Positions 41,283 to 50,766 are shown, counted from the first letter of the stretch. The stretch: 64,000 nt of DNA from Actinoplanes cyaneus (GCF_016862095.1 NZ_BOMH01000059.1:1-64000), one strand, 5' to 3'. Notes: a model not told the origin generated them from the sequence alone. A program made the numbers and translations.

Positions 41283-41302
41283 AGTAGACCGGTCGTCTAG
41301 TG
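41283..41302 (+). promoter_or_regulatory. 20-bp operator (copy 1), TetR-type
   Basis: AGTAGACCGGTCGTCTAGTG contains the dyad TAGAC-N5-GTCTA and the palindrome GACCGGTC. It lies between a possible -35 TTGATC (41274) and -10 TAGTGT (41298) of the hydrolase gene, where a bound repressor would block transcription. The exact reverse complement occurs at 45421. The regulator is not in the window. Confidence 0.75.
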
Positions 41303-41363
41303 TTCTGGTCGTGGCCGAGCGACAGGCGAGGCCACGTCACACCGCCAGGGAAGAGGAACAGCC

Positions 41364-42185
41364 ATGCCTTTCATCACCGCCGCCGCCGGCGTCGAGCTGC
41401 ACTACGAGGACTTCGGGTCCGGTGACCCGGTCGTCCTGATCCACGGCTGGCCGCTGTCCGGGCGTAGCTGGGAGGCGCAGATCGCGCCGCTGGTCGAGGC
41501 CGGTAAACGCGTCATCACGTACGACCGGCGCGGGTTCGGCCAGAGCAGCCAGCCGTGGGACGGCTACGACTACGACACGTTCGCCGCCGACCTGGACGCG
41601 CTGCTGACCGCGCTCGAGCTGACGAACGTGACGCTGGTCGGCTTCTCGATGGGCGGCGGTGAGGTGGCCCGCTACCTCGGCGCCTACGGCAGTGCCCGGG
41701 TGGCGCGGGCGGTCTTCGCCGGTGCGGTGCCGCCGTACCTGTACAAGACCGAGGACAACCCCGGCGGCGGTCTCGACGACGCCACGATCAAGAGCTTCCA
41801 GGACGGTGTGATCGCCGACCGGATCGCGTTCGTCGACGGGTTCGCCGCCAACTTCTTCACCGCCGGCGGTACGTCGAAGGTCAGCGACGCCCAGGTCCGC
41901 TACGCGCAGGAACTCGCGCACGTGGCGTCGGCCAAGGGCACCCTGGACTGCATCGGGGCGTTCAGCTACACAGACTTCCGCCCGGACCTGGCCAAGATCG
42001 ACGTGCCGGTGCTGGTCATCCACGGTGACAGCGACGCGATCGTGCCGATCGAGGTCAGCGGCGCGCGGACGGCCGAGTCGATCCCCGGCGCGAAGCTGGT
42101 CGTGATCAAGGACGGGCCGCACGGCATCAACGCCAGCCACCCGGCCGAGTTCAACCAGGCCCTGATCGAGTTCCTCAACAGCTGA
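41364..42185 (+). CDS. Alpha/beta hydrolase, non-haem chloroperoxidase-like
   Basis: This 273-residue protein has HGWPLSGRSWE (oxyanion region), the nucleophile motif GFSMGGGEVARYLG, an Asp in VIHGDSDAIVP and the late His in KDGPHGINASHPAEFN, the full catalytic triad. The length and motifs are those of cofactor-free bacterial haloperoxidases/perhydrolases, which in life are esterase-like. Its promoter carries the 20-bp operator shared with the MFS/hydrolase pair at 45421. A strong hairpin follows. Confidence 0.9.
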   Translation: MPFITAAAGVELHYEDFGSGDPVVLIHGWPLSGRSWEAQIAPLVEAGKRVITYDRRGFGQSSQPWDGYDYDTFAADLDALLTALELTNVTLVGFSMGGGEVARYLGAYGSARVARAVFAGAVPPYLYKTEDNPGGGLDDATIKSFQDGVIADRIAFVDGFAANFFTAGGTSKVSDAQVRYAQELAHVASAKGTLDCIGAFSYTDFRPDLAKIDVPVLVIHGDSDAIVPIEVSGARTAESIPGAKLVVIKDGPHGINASHPAEFNQALIEFLNS

Positions 42186-42192
42186 CCCCACC

Positions 42193-42240
42193 CGGCGACG
42201 ACGGAGCTGCGAGAAACACCTCGCGGCTCCGTCGTCGCCG
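42193..42240. terminator. Hairpin after the chloroperoxidase-like gene
   Basis: A perfect 15-bp stem (CGGCGACGACGGAGC at 42193-42207, complement 42226-42240) with an inner GCGAG/CTCGC stem starts eight bases after the stop. Confidence 0.8.
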
Positions 42241-42372
42241 TACCGGCCAGAATCGTCGCCCGACGGATGCCAGCCGTTCGCCCGACGAACGATCGCGCCG
42301 GCCTGGTTGAGTCACCCGGGTCCACAGCAGCCGATCACCGCCGGCGCCCAGGCGCCGGGGCAGGGAAACCCA

Positions 42373-43152
42373 GTGACGCAACGACATCACGCGCCGTTCC
42401 AGGACGCCGGGAGGGCCGCGCCGCTGGCCGGCCTGCACATCGAAGCGGGCGGTTACAGCGTGTCCGTCGCCGACGGGCGCCTGGTCGAGCAGGCCCAGCG
42501 GCTGCGCCACGACGCGTTCGCCGCGGAGTACGGCACCGGGCTGCCGACGTTCGCGAACGGCCTGGACGCGGACGCGTACGACGCCTGCAGCGACCACCTC
42601 GTCGTCCGTCACGATGCCAGTGACACCGTCGTCGGCACCTACCGGATGATGACCGCGGACTGCGCGGCCCAGGTGGGCGGGCGGTACGGCGAGCGCACCT
42701 TCGACCTGAGCGAACTGCGCGGGCTCGACGCCGGCCTGGTGGAGACCGGCCGCGCCGCGGTCCACGCCGAGCACCGCAACGGGGCTGTCGTCGGGTTGAT
42801 GTGGGCCGGCATCGCGCAGTACCTGCGGCTGACCGGATACCAGTGGCTCGGCGGATGCGCCTGGGTCGCGCCGGACAGCGCCGCCGGCATCTGGGCCGCG
42901 GTCCGCGACAAACACCTCTCGCCGGCCGGATTCCGGGTCGAGCCACGGCATCCCGCTCTGCGGCCGGGCCACGAGCAGACCCCACCGGCCACCGTCCCGC
43001 CGCTGCTGCGCGGCTATCTGCGGCTCGGATCGTGGATCTGCGGCGAACCGGCGTACGACGTCGAGTCCGGGGTCGCCACCTTCTACGTCCTGCTGTCAGT
43101 GGAGCGGATGAACCCCAGGTACCGGCGGCACTTCTTCGGCATCACCGAGTGA
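42373..43152 (+). CDS. OlsB-like N-acyltransferase (GNAT superfamily)
   Basis: This 259-residue protein shows the pattern of hemolysin/OlsB-type acyltransferases: LRHDAFAAEYG, the CSDHLVVRH segment, VVGTYRMM, the VETGRAAVHAEHRNGAVVGLMWAGIAQYL block and LGGCAWV. OlsB makes lyso-ornithine lipid from ornithine and an acyl-ACP, so an acyl amino acid product is plausible. No OlsA-like partner is nearby. GTG 42373 has AGGGAAA upstream; a TTG at 42307 would add 22 residues. Confidence 0.8.
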   Translation: MTQRHHAPFQDAGRAAPLAGLHIEAGGYSVSVADGRLVEQAQRLRHDAFAAEYGTGLPTFANGLDADAYDACSDHLVVRHDASDTVVGTYRMMTADCAAQVGGRYGERTFDLSELRGLDAGLVETGRAAVHAEHRNGAVVGLMWAGIAQYLRLTGYQWLGGCAWVAPDSAAGIWAAVRDKHLSPAGFRVEPRHPALRPGHEQTPPATVPPLLRGYLRLGSWICGEPAYDVESGVATFYVLLSVERMNPRYRRHFFGITE

Positions 43153-43272
43153 CCGGGCCGGGCCACGAACCCGGCTCGAAGGACGCGAACGCACGCCCGG
43201 CGACACCGTCGCGCCCTGCTGCGCACGGTGGCCGGGCCGAGCACACCGGAACACCGAACCAGGGAGAGAGTC

Positions 43273-44370
43273 ATGTCCGTACCACGGGCGACACACGTCG
43301 GCAGCCTTCTGCGTCCTCCCGCGCTGCTGCGGGCACGCGCCGAGCACGCGGCCGGCCGGATCGGCGCCGACGAGCTGCACGCGGCCGAGGACACCGCGAT
43401 CGAGACGGTGCTGGGCGTGCAGCGGGACAGCGGCATCGGGCCCTTCACCGACGGGGAGTACCGCCGCAACGACTTCATGAGCCAGCTGACCGACCACACC
43501 GCCGGCTTCGTCGGGCAGGCGCCAGTGCTGGACTGGAACTCCGGGCAGGAGCAGCAGTCCGACGACGCGATTCTCAACCTGATCGGCGGCAAACTGCTGC
43601 ACCGGGAACGGTTCACCGACCGGGAGGCCGGCTTCCTCACCCGGCACGCACCCGGCCCGTTCAAGATCACCCTCCCGGAGGTGACGAACTTCGTCGTCGC
43701 CAACTGGCAGGCCGGCGTGAGCGACGGCACCTACCCCACCCGGGCGGACCTCATCGAGGACCTCGCCGAGGTCGTGCGAACCGAGGCCGACGCGCTGGTC
43801 CGCGACGGGGTGCGGCACATCCAGATCGACGCGCCCTGCTACACCAGCTTCGTCAACGAGAAGCTGATCCCCGTCTTCGAGGCCGAGGGGCTCGACCACC
43901 GCGAGCTGCTGCGGCGCTGCATCGAGGCCGACGCCGGTATCGTCGCCGGGCTGCGCGAGCGCGGCGTCACCGTCGGCATGCACATCTGCCGCGGCAACTA
44001 CCGGGGGCAGTGGTTCAACGAGGGCACGTACGACGGGATCGCCGAGGACGTCTTCGGGCAGATCCCGGTCGATCACTGGCTGCTGGAGTACGACACCGAC
44101 CGCGCCGGTGGCCTGGCCCCGATCCGGCACGTTCCGGACGGTACGACCGTCGTGCTCGGCCTGGTCACCACCAAGACCGGGCAGCTGGAGGACGCCGGCG
44201 ACCTGGCGCGCCGCATCGACGAGGCGAGCCGATATCACGCGCTGGACGACCTGGCGCTCAGCCCGCAGTGCGGTTTCGCCTCCGAGGTCCACGGCAACCC
44301 GCTGAGCTGGGACGACCAGCGCCGCAAGCTGGACCTGGTGGTGGAGACCGCCCGGCGCGTCTGGGGATGA
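43273..44370 (+). CDS. MetE C-terminal-like protein (cobalamin-independent methyltransferase fold)
   Basis: This 365-residue single-domain protein resembles the catalytic half of MetE: THVGSLLRPPALL, FTDGEYRRNDF, a KITLPEVTNF segment, IQIDAPCYTSF, HICRGNYRGQW, YDTDRAGGLAPIR and LGLVTTKTGQLED with LSPQCGFASE. The zinc ligands (H, C and C) are visible. Such stand-alone proteins may use small methyl donors rather than folate. AGGGAGAGAG precedes ATG 43273. Confidence 0.88.
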   Translation: MSVPRATHVGSLLRPPALLRARAEHAAGRIGADELHAAEDTAIETVLGVQRDSGIGPFTDGEYRRNDFMSQLTDHTAGFVGQAPVLDWNSGQEQQSDDAILNLIGGKLLHRERFTDREAGFLTRHAPGPFKITLPEVTNFVVANWQAGVSDGTYPTRADLIEDLAEVVRTEADALVRDGVRHIQIDAPCYTSFVNEKLIPVFEAEGLDHRELLRRCIEADAGIVAGLRERGVTVGMHICRGNYRGQWFNEGTYDGIAEDVFGQIPVDHWLLEYDTDRAGGLAPIRHVPDGTTVVLGLVTTKTGQLEDAGDLARRIDEASRYHALDDLALSPQCGFASEVHGNPLSWDDQRRKLDLVVETARRVWG

Positions 44371-44402
44371 CCCGGCTCGGGCGCCCCGTGCGGCCGATGC
44401 GG

Positions 44403-44441
44403 CGACGAGGGCTGCCTTCGTGGAGAAGGCAGCCCTCGTCG
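44403..44441. terminator. Bidirectional hairpin between converging genes
   Basis: A perfect 17-bp stem (44403-44419 with 44425-44441) and a five-base loop separate the MetE-like gene from the converging hydrolase gene. Confidence 0.85.
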
Positions 44442-44459
44442 TGGTGCGGTGCCCCGGGG

Positions 44460-45284
44460 TCAGCGAGCGGTCTCGCGTGCCGCCTTCTCGATGAAGGCGG
44501 CCGTGGTGCCGGGGTGAGAGACGAACACCAGGTGCGAGGCGCCCTTGACCACCTCGGTCTTGGCGTGCGCACGCTCGGCCATGAACCGCTGGGCCGCCGG
44601 CGGGATGATCTTGTCGGCGCCGCTGATCAGGTCGTAGGAGGGAATGGTGTGCCAGGCCGGGTTCGCGGCGGCCGGCTCGTTGAGCGCCGCCTGAGTGACC
44701 GGTCGCTGGGCGACGGCGTAGAGCGCGGCGTCCTTGGCCGGCACGTCGCCGGCGAACCGCTCGTGGAACACGGCCGGGTCGATGGACAGATCGGTCTGCC
44801 CGCCGGGCAGCGGCACCGCCTTGAGCGACTGGCCCACCGTGCTGCCGGGGAACTTGTCGGTCAGCGCGGCAGCGGTCTCCCCGGTCTCCGGGACGTACCC
44901 GGCGAGGTAGACCAGCGCGGTGACGTCGCTGTCACCGGTGGCCGCCTCGGAGATGACGTTGCCGCCGTACGAGTGACCGACCAGCACGATCGGCCCGTCG
45001 ATGCTGTCCAGCAGCGCCCGGACCTGGGCCGCGTCGGAGGCCACTCCGCGCAGCGGGTTCGCGGCGGCCACCACCGGGTAGCCGTCGGCGACCAGGCGCT
45101 GCGTGACCGCGTTGAAGCCGCTGCTGTCGGCGAACGCGCCGTGCACGAGCACGATCGTCGGCTTCTTCGCCGGGTGCCCGCCCGGATGCGCGTCGGCCGC
45201 CGTGACGGCGAAGACGCTGAGGGCGCCGGCCGCGACGACAGCCGTGGCGGCGGCGGTGAGGACGGTCTTTCTTCCAGCCGACAT
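44460..45284 (-). CDS. Secreted alpha/beta hydrolase
   Basis: This 274-residue hydrolase has a signal peptide (MSAGRKTVLTAAATAVVAAGALSVFAVTAADA), HGAFADSSGFN, the nucleophile motif GHSYGGNV and the late GASHLVFVSHP. Members resemble esterases of the EstC type. ATG 45284 is supported by the signal sequence; the upstream extension is not. It is divergent from the MFS gene, with the 20-bp operator between them. Confidence 0.88.
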   Translation of the reverse strand: MSAGRKTVLTAAATAVVAAGALSVFAVTAADAHPGGHPAKKPTIVLVHGAFADSSGFNAVTQRLVADGYPVVAAANPLRGVASDAAQVRALLDSIDGPIVLVGHSYGGNVISEAATGDSDVTALVYLAGYVPETGETAAALTDKFPGSTVGQSLKAVPLPGGQTDLSIDPAVFHERFAGDVPAKDAALYAVAQRPVTQAALNEPAAANPAWHTIPSYDLISGADKIIPPAAQRFMAERAHAKTEVVKGASHLVFVSHPGTTAAFIEKAARETAR

Positions 45285-45420
45285 CTTGGTCTCTATCCTG
45301 CTCAGTTTCGGTCCCGGGATACCGGGCCGCAACGACTGAACCACCGCCGAGATGTCGCTCGTCGGTCGCGTGGCTGCCGCACGTCGGGTGTCCTGGGGCA
45401 CAGCGGCCACCCGGCGACGT

Positions 45421-45440
45421 CACTAGACGACCGGTCTACT
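45421..45440 (-). promoter_or_regulatory. 20-bp operator (copy 2), inverted
   Basis: This is the exact reverse complement of 41283-41302. It lies 20 bases before the MFS start and 136 bases before the hydrolase start, so it may control both. The shared site places these genes in one regulon with the chloroperoxidase-like gene. Confidence 0.75.
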
Positions 45441-45460
45441 GCACAACTAGGGTTGCGATC

Positions 45461-46696
45461 ATGACGCAGAACGCCTTCGCCGTACGCGGTGCCGACTCGC
45501 CCCGGGATCTCCCGGCGCTCACCCGCCGCTCCTGGCAGCGACCGGCCGCGGGAGCCTTCGTGGTCGCCTGGGGCGCCAACATGTTCGCCGCGCTGTTGCA
45601 GACCTACCGCGCGGACCTCAGCGAGGTGCAGGTGCTCGGCCTGTTCGGGGCGTACGCGGTGGGCCTCATCCCGGCACTGCTGATCATGGCCCGGTTGTCC
45701 GACCGGCTCGGGCGCCGGCGGGTGCTGCTGACCGCCCTGCTGCTCGCCGCGCTCGGCTCCGCGACGATCCTCCTCGCGCACGGCGCGTTCGCGGTGATCC
45801 TGGCCGGGCGCATCATCGTCGGGATCAGCGCCGGCGCGGCGTTCGGGCCCGCCACCGCGTGGATCAAGGAGCTGTCCGACGCCACCGGGCCGGCCGGTGA
45901 GGGGCCACGGCGAGCGGCGGTCGCGCTGACCGCCGGTTTCGCCGCCGGGCCGCTGCTCTCCGGCGCCGTCGTGCAGTGGCTGCCGTCGCCGCAGATCACC
46001 TCCTACCTGATCCACCTGGTCCTGGTGGCCGCGGTGCTGCCGTTCGTCGCCAAGGCCCCCGAACCGGAGACCACGCGCGGCGCCGGCGATCCCGCCGAGC
46101 CGGCCCGCGGTTCCGTCCGGCAGGTCCTGACCAGCCGGATCTTCCTGACAGCAGTGGTGCCGACCGCACCCTGGGTCTTCGGGGCGGCGACCGTTGCCCT
46201 GGCCGCCCTCCCGGTGCTGGTGCCGCTGGGTCACTACGGCCCGATCGGCAGCGGCGTGGCCGCGGCGATCACCCTGGGGACCGGCATCGCGGTGCAGCCG
46301 TGGGCACGTCGCCTCACGCGTCGCTCCACCGCCGCGCCGTTCCGGGTGGGTGTCACGGCGGTGATCGCCGGCATGCTCGCCGCCGCGGCGACCGCCGCCA
46401 CCGCCGCACCGGCCCTCCTGCTGGTCAGCACCGTGCTGCTCGGTTCGGCCTACGGATTCCTGCTGGTCAGCGGTCTGCAACTGATGGAGGCCCTGGCCCG
46501 CCGCGACGACATCGCCACCCTCGTCGCGGTCTTCTACGCCCTGACCTACCTCGGGTTCTCCTTCCCCGTCCTGGTCCAGGAACTCGGCGGCCGGTGGAGC
46601 CCCGCCGTCGTGCTGACCGCGGGCGCCGTCCTCGGGGTGCTGGGCCTGGCGGCCACCCTCGTCGCCTGGCCGCCGCGCCGCCGCGCGGCCCGATGA
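45461..46696 (+). CDS. MFS transporter
   Basis: This 411-residue membrane protein has about 12 hydrophobic segments and the loop motif ARLSDRLGRRRVLL typical of drug/metabolite transporters, with GRIIVGISAGAAFGPATAWI in helix 4-5. The substrate is unknown. Its promoter carries the operator at 45421. Confidence 0.88.
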   Translation: MTQNAFAVRGADSPRDLPALTRRSWQRPAAGAFVVAWGANMFAALLQTYRADLSEVQVLGLFGAYAVGLIPALLIMARLSDRLGRRRVLLTALLLAALGSATILLAHGAFAVILAGRIIVGISAGAAFGPATAWIKELSDATGPAGEGPRRAAVALTAGFAAGPLLSGAVVQWLPSPQITSYLIHLVLVAAVLPFVAKAPEPETTRGAGDPAEPARGSVRQVLTSRIFLTAVVPTAPWVFGAATVALAALPVLVPLGHYGPIGSGVAAAITLGTGIAVQPWARRLTRRSTAAPFRVGVTAVIAGMLAAAATAATAAPALLLVSTVLLGSAYGFLLVSGLQLMEALARRDDIATLVAVFYALTYLGFSFPVLVQELGGRWSPAVVLTAGAVLGVLGLAATLVAWPPRRRAAR

Positions 46697-46811
46697 CCGG
46701 CAGCCGTCGTGTGGCGCACGACACCCGACCGGTGGCAACGCGTCGCCCGACGAGCGGCGCCCGCGCCTTGATTACGTAGCCACCTTCCGCACCCGCAGGA
46801 GAAGGAACGGC

Positions 46812-46979
46812 ATGCAGCGACAGCAGACCCGGCGCCGGCACCCCGGCGAGGCCGTCACGCACCCGTCGCCGGAGTTGCGGGCGGCTCATCGCCATACGCG
46901 CAAATCCTTTGACTTGGATGTTGGCATTGGTCCCGCGGGTGCCGGAACGTCGGCGCCGGCGCGGCGGGCCCCGTGCTGA
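46812..46979 (+). CDS. Small upstream ORF (55 aa), tentative
   Basis: This basic 55-residue frame (MQRQQTRRRHPGEAV start) has a good AGAAGGAAC site before its ATG, and its TGA lies over the start of the large regulator (GTG 46973). It may be a leader peptide coupling translation of the regulator, or chance. No homology is recognised. Confidence 0.3.
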   Translation: MQRQQTRRRHPGEAVTHPSPELRAAHRHTRKSFDLDVGIGPAGAGTSAPARRAPC

Positions 46980-49660
46980 CGAACGGTCCGGCTCCGCTGC
47001 GGGTGCGGGGGCTGGGGCCGCTGCGCGCGTTCGTCGGCGACGAGGAGATCGAGCTCGGGCCGCCGAAACAGCGTGCGACGTTCGCCGCGCTGGCCCTGAG
47101 CGCCGGCACGACGGTGTCGCGGGCCGAGCTGATCGACCGGGTGTGGGGCGAGACGGTGCCGGCGACGGCGGCCGGGAGCCTGCACACCTACGTCTCCGGG
47201 CTGCGCCGCGCGCTCGGACCGGTGCAGGAACTGCTGGTCAGCGACCGGGCCGGGTACACCCTGCGGCTCGGCCGGGAGCACGTCGACGTGACCCGCGCCG
47301 AGGACGAGGCGGAACACGCGCGAGCGACCCGGGACGCCGGCGCCTACGAGCGGGCGCTGCGCACCTGGACGGGCGGAACGATCCTCGCCGGCGTGCCCGG
47401 CCCGTTCGCCGCCCAGGCGCGGCAGCGACTCGGCACCCTGCGCGTGCAACTGCTCGTGGAACTCGCCGGCGTCGCCGCGCCCGACCCCGCCCTGACCGCC
47501 CGGCTGCTCGCCGAGATCCCCGCCCACCCGCTCGACGAGCGGCTGCGCACCGCCACGATGATCGCGCTGCACCGCGCCGGCCGCACCGCCGAGGCTCTCA
47601 CTCAGTTCGAGGATCTGCGCCACCGGCTGGCGACCGGCCTCGGGATCAGTCCGTCACCCGGCACGCAGGCCGCGTACGCGGCCATCCTGGCCGAGGACGG
47701 CGACGCGGCGCGGCAGCCGGCGGACGCCGTGCCCGTGCGGCCCGCGCAGCTGCCGCCGGACCGGGAGAGCTTCGTGGGCCGCTCGGCCGAGCTGCTGAGC
47801 ATCGTGCGCCCCGGCGCCGGGGCAGCCGGCCGGCGGCGCATCGTCCTGATCGCCGGCGCCCCCGGCATCGGCAAGACGGCGCTGGCCGTACGCGCCGGGC
47901 ACCTGCTGCGCGACAGCTGCCCCGACGGGCAGATCCACCTCGACCTGCGCGGATACGATCCGTCGCGGACCGCCCTGACCCCGGACGCCGCGCTGCACGA
48001 GCTGCTGGTGTCGGCCGGCGCGCGGCACATCCCCGCCGGGCAGGACCGGCGCGCGGCGCTGTGGCGCGACCTGACGGCCGGCAAGCGGATGCTCATCATT
48101 CTCGACAACGCCCGCTCCGCCGACCAGGTCGAGGACCTGCTGCCCGGCGGCGGACTGGTGATCGTCACCAGCCGCGACCGCCTGTCCCGGCTGGCCGTCC
48201 GGCACGACGCGACCCGGGTCCCGCTCGGCGCGCTGCACCCGGACGAGTCACTGCACCTGCTCGGCACGGCCGCCGGGGCCGGCCGGGTCGCCGCCGAACC
48301 CGAGGCCGCCCGCCGGCTCACGGCGCTGTGCGACCACTCGCCGCTCGCGATCCGGATCGCCGCCGAACGGATCGCGCCGGCCACCGGCCCCTGCCTCGAC
48401 GCGCTCGTCGCCCGGCTCGAGGATCCCCGGTGCCGGCTCGACACGCTGCGCCTCGACGACGACCCCCGCTCCTCGGTACGCGACGTGCTCTCCTGGTCCG
48501 TCACGGCGCTCGGCACCGGCCCGGCCCGCGCGTTCCGGCTGCTCGGCGTCCTGCCCGGCACGAGCGTCACCCGGCACACCGCCGCGGCGCTGTTCGGCAC
48601 CACCACCGAGCAGGCCGGATCACTGCTCGACACGCTGAGCGCCAGCAGCCTGCTGGAGCAGGACGGTGACCGGTTCACCATGCCCGAACTGAGCCGGGCG
48701 TACGCCGCCGAGCTGTCCCGCGACCTCGGGACGCCGCAACGGCAGGCCGCACTGTCCCGGATCCTCTCCTGGTACCGCGCCACACTGGCTGTCACCGGTG
48801 ACCGCGACCGGCTGCGATGGTGCGCCGAGCACCGGGCGGACCTCGTCGCGCTGATCCACGCGGCCGGGCAGGCCGGGCAGCACACCGCCGCCGCGGAGCT
48901 GACCGCGGGGCTGGGCGACCACTTCCGCGCGACGGGCCGGCCCCTGGAATGGCTGGACCTGCTGCGGGTGGCGATGCGCTCCGCGGAGGCGACCGGTGAC
49001 CGGGCGGCCCGGGCGGTCCTGCTGCACCACAGCGGCATCGCGTACACCCGGCTCGGCCGTCACGACGTCGCGGTGCGCCAGCTGACCAGAGGCCTCGAAC
49101 TGCTCGCGGGGACGGATCACCCGTCGTACCGGATCGGATTGCTCTGCAGCCTGACCACAGCGCTGCGGGAGATGCGGGCCCACGACGCCGCCCGCGGTCC
49201 GGCCGCGGAGGCGCTGACGCTCGCGGGCGCCGCCGGAACCGATGAGCACCTGGCGGCCGCGCTGCGGAACCGGGCCGAACTCGACCTGGCCCGCGGGCGC
49301 CGGCCCGAGGCGGTCCGGAACGCGCTGACCGGCCTGGCGCACGCCCGCGCGGCACGCCGTCGCACCCTGGAAGCGGCGCTGCTCGTCACCGTCGGGCGGG
49401 TCCGGCTCGGCCTCGCGCAGCGCGCGGCAGCCCGCGAGGCGTTCGCCGCGGCCCGGCGGATCAGCCGGGACGCCGGTGACCACCTCCACGAGGGCCGCGC
49501 CCTGTTCGGCCTGGCCCGATGCAGGGAGCCGGGGACCGGGCCGGCGCGTCAGGCCCTGGCCCGCCTCGCCGAGCTCGACCCCGGTGGGGCGGCCGAGGTG
49601 CGCGCCTTCCTGGCCGGCCCGGGGATCGAGCCCGTGCGCCGGAGCCCGGCCGCGGCCTGA
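46973..49660 (+). CDS. AfsR-like SARP regulator (second)
   Basis: This 895-residue regulator has a winged-helix DNA-binding domain (RVRGLGPLRAFVGDEEIELGPPKQRATFAALAL, GSLHTYVSGLRRALG), a bacterial transcriptional activation domain (to about 240), an ATPase domain with Walker A IAGAPGIGKTAL and LIILDNARSADQVEDLLPGG, and C-terminal TPR-like repeats. The order equals that of the regulator at 36035. Such proteins respond to nucleotides or Ser/Thr phosphorylation and activate secondary metabolism. GTG 46973 is the only start near the domain. Confidence 0.88.
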   Translation: MLTNGPAPLRVRGLGPLRAFVGDEEIELGPPKQRATFAALALSAGTTVSRAELIDRVWGETVPATAAGSLHTYVSGLRRALGPVQELLVSDRAGYTLRLGREHVDVTRAEDEAEHARATRDAGAYERALRTWTGGTILAGVPGPFAAQARQRLGTLRVQLLVELAGVAAPDPALTARLLAEIPAHPLDERLRTATMIALHRAGRTAEALTQFEDLRHRLATGLGISPSPGTQAAYAAILAEDGDAARQPADAVPVRPAQLPPDRESFVGRSAELLSIVRPGAGAAGRRRIVLIAGAPGIGKTALAVRAGHLLRDSCPDGQIHLDLRGYDPSRTALTPDAALHELLVSAGARHIPAGQDRRAALWRDLTAGKRMLIILDNARSADQVEDLLPGGGLVIVTSRDRLSRLAVRHDATRVPLGALHPDESLHLLGTAAGAGRVAAEPEAARRLTALCDHSPLAIRIAAERIAPATGPCLDALVARLEDPRCRLDTLRLDDDPRSSVRDVLSWSVTALGTGPARAFRLLGVLPGTSVTRHTAAALFGTTTEQAGSLLDTLSASSLLEQDGDRFTMPELSRAYAAELSRDLGTPQRQAALSRILSWYRATLAVTGDRDRLRWCAEHRADLVALIHAAGQAGQHTAAAELTAGLGDHFRATGRPLEWLDLLRVAMRSAEATGDRAARAVLLHHSGIAYTRLGRHDVAVRQLTRGLELLAGTDHPSYRIGLLCSLTTALREMRAHDAARGPAAEALTLAGAAGTDEHLAAALRNRAELDLARGRRPEAVRNALTGLAHARAARRRTLEAALLVTVGRVRLGLAQRAAAREAFAAARRISRDAGDHLHEGRALFGLARCREPGTGPARQALARLAELDPGGAAEVRAFLAGPGIEPVRRSPAAA

Positions 49661-49687
49661 CTTCGCCCGTGAGCGTGGTGAAGGACG

Positions 49688-50766
49688 TCAGCGGGAGCGG
49701 TGGAGCAGGACCCGGGCGCAGGCGGCGGCTGTCGGCAGATGGTCGGAGGTCACCCGGTGCCCGCCCCGGGCTCTGGTCACGGCGCTGCGGCCGTCGGCCA
49801 TGACGACCACGGTGGCCTCACCCGGCACCGGGTCGACGGTGATGACGCTGCGCGACCGATCGGTCAGCTCGCGCAGGTCGCCGGTGTCGCCAGCGACGAC
49901 GACCAGGGCGCCGTCGGCCGCGACCAGGTCGGCCGGCGCGTCCGGGCCGGTCGCCGATGGGTGGGCTGCCGCGATCTCGAACGGCAGGTGGAAGCCGGGC
50001 CGAGGGCGGCGCAGGACCGCCGCGGCCTCCGGGCGGTAGTCGTGGATCGCCTGGTCGATGCCGGTCGGACGGCCGAACAGCCAACCCTGACCCAGTGCGC
50101 GCCGAGCTCCCGGGCTGCGCGCAGCTCGGCCTCGGTCTCGATGCCCTCGGCGATGATCGTCGCCCCGGTGCGCCGCGCTTCGGATCGCACCAGCGCGGCC
50201 ACCGAGCGGGTGTGCGCCGTGTCCGGGTTGCGGACCAGGCTCATGTCCAGCTTGATCACCTCGGGTTCGATGACCGGCAGGAACGCCAGTGACATCGGGT
50301 CGACACCGACGTCGTCGAGCGCCAGGGCGTTGCCCCACTCCTGCACCATTCCGGCGATCCGCAACAGGCTTCCCGGTACGGCGGGCAACGCCCGTTCGGT
50401 GAACTCCAGCACCATGCGGAACGGCGGCCCCGCCGCCAGCAACTCGAGCAGGCGCGGGGAGAGCGGCTGGTCGAGCACGCCCGGCTCGGCGTTCACGAAC
50501 AGCAACGGCGGGGTGGCCGCCGCCGCGACCGCGCCCTCGATGGCCCGCTCGCAGCAGAGCAGGTCGAGGTCGCCGAGCCGGGCGGCGTCCCGGGCCGCGG
50601 CGAAGAGCCGGTCCGGGAACTCCAGCGCGGTTCCGGCCGGTCCCCGCGCGAGTGCCTCCAGCCCCACCACGCCACCGCCGGTCAGGTCGACAATTGGCTG
50701 GTAGACCGGGTGCACCAGCCGGTGGGCCAGCACGTCGGTGATGGTCAGTTCGGCGGTCCGCATCAT
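49688..50766 (-). pseudogene. EAL-domain (c-di-GMP phosphodiesterase-like) gene with a one-base frameshift
   Basis: The N-terminal part (HPVYQPIVDLTGGGVVGLEALARGP, LFVNAEPGVLD, FTERALP, ALDDVGVDPMSLAFLPVIEPEVIKLDMSLV, IIAEGIETEAELRAARELGAHW) is an EAL domain. At about 50091-50093 the frame changes: the expected continuation GQGWLFGRPTGIDQAI lies in another frame and continues about 135 residues to the stop at 49688. One extra G in a run of three on the coding strand would restore it. It is either a real pseudogene or a sequencing error. The restored protein would have about 359 residues. Confidence 0.8.
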
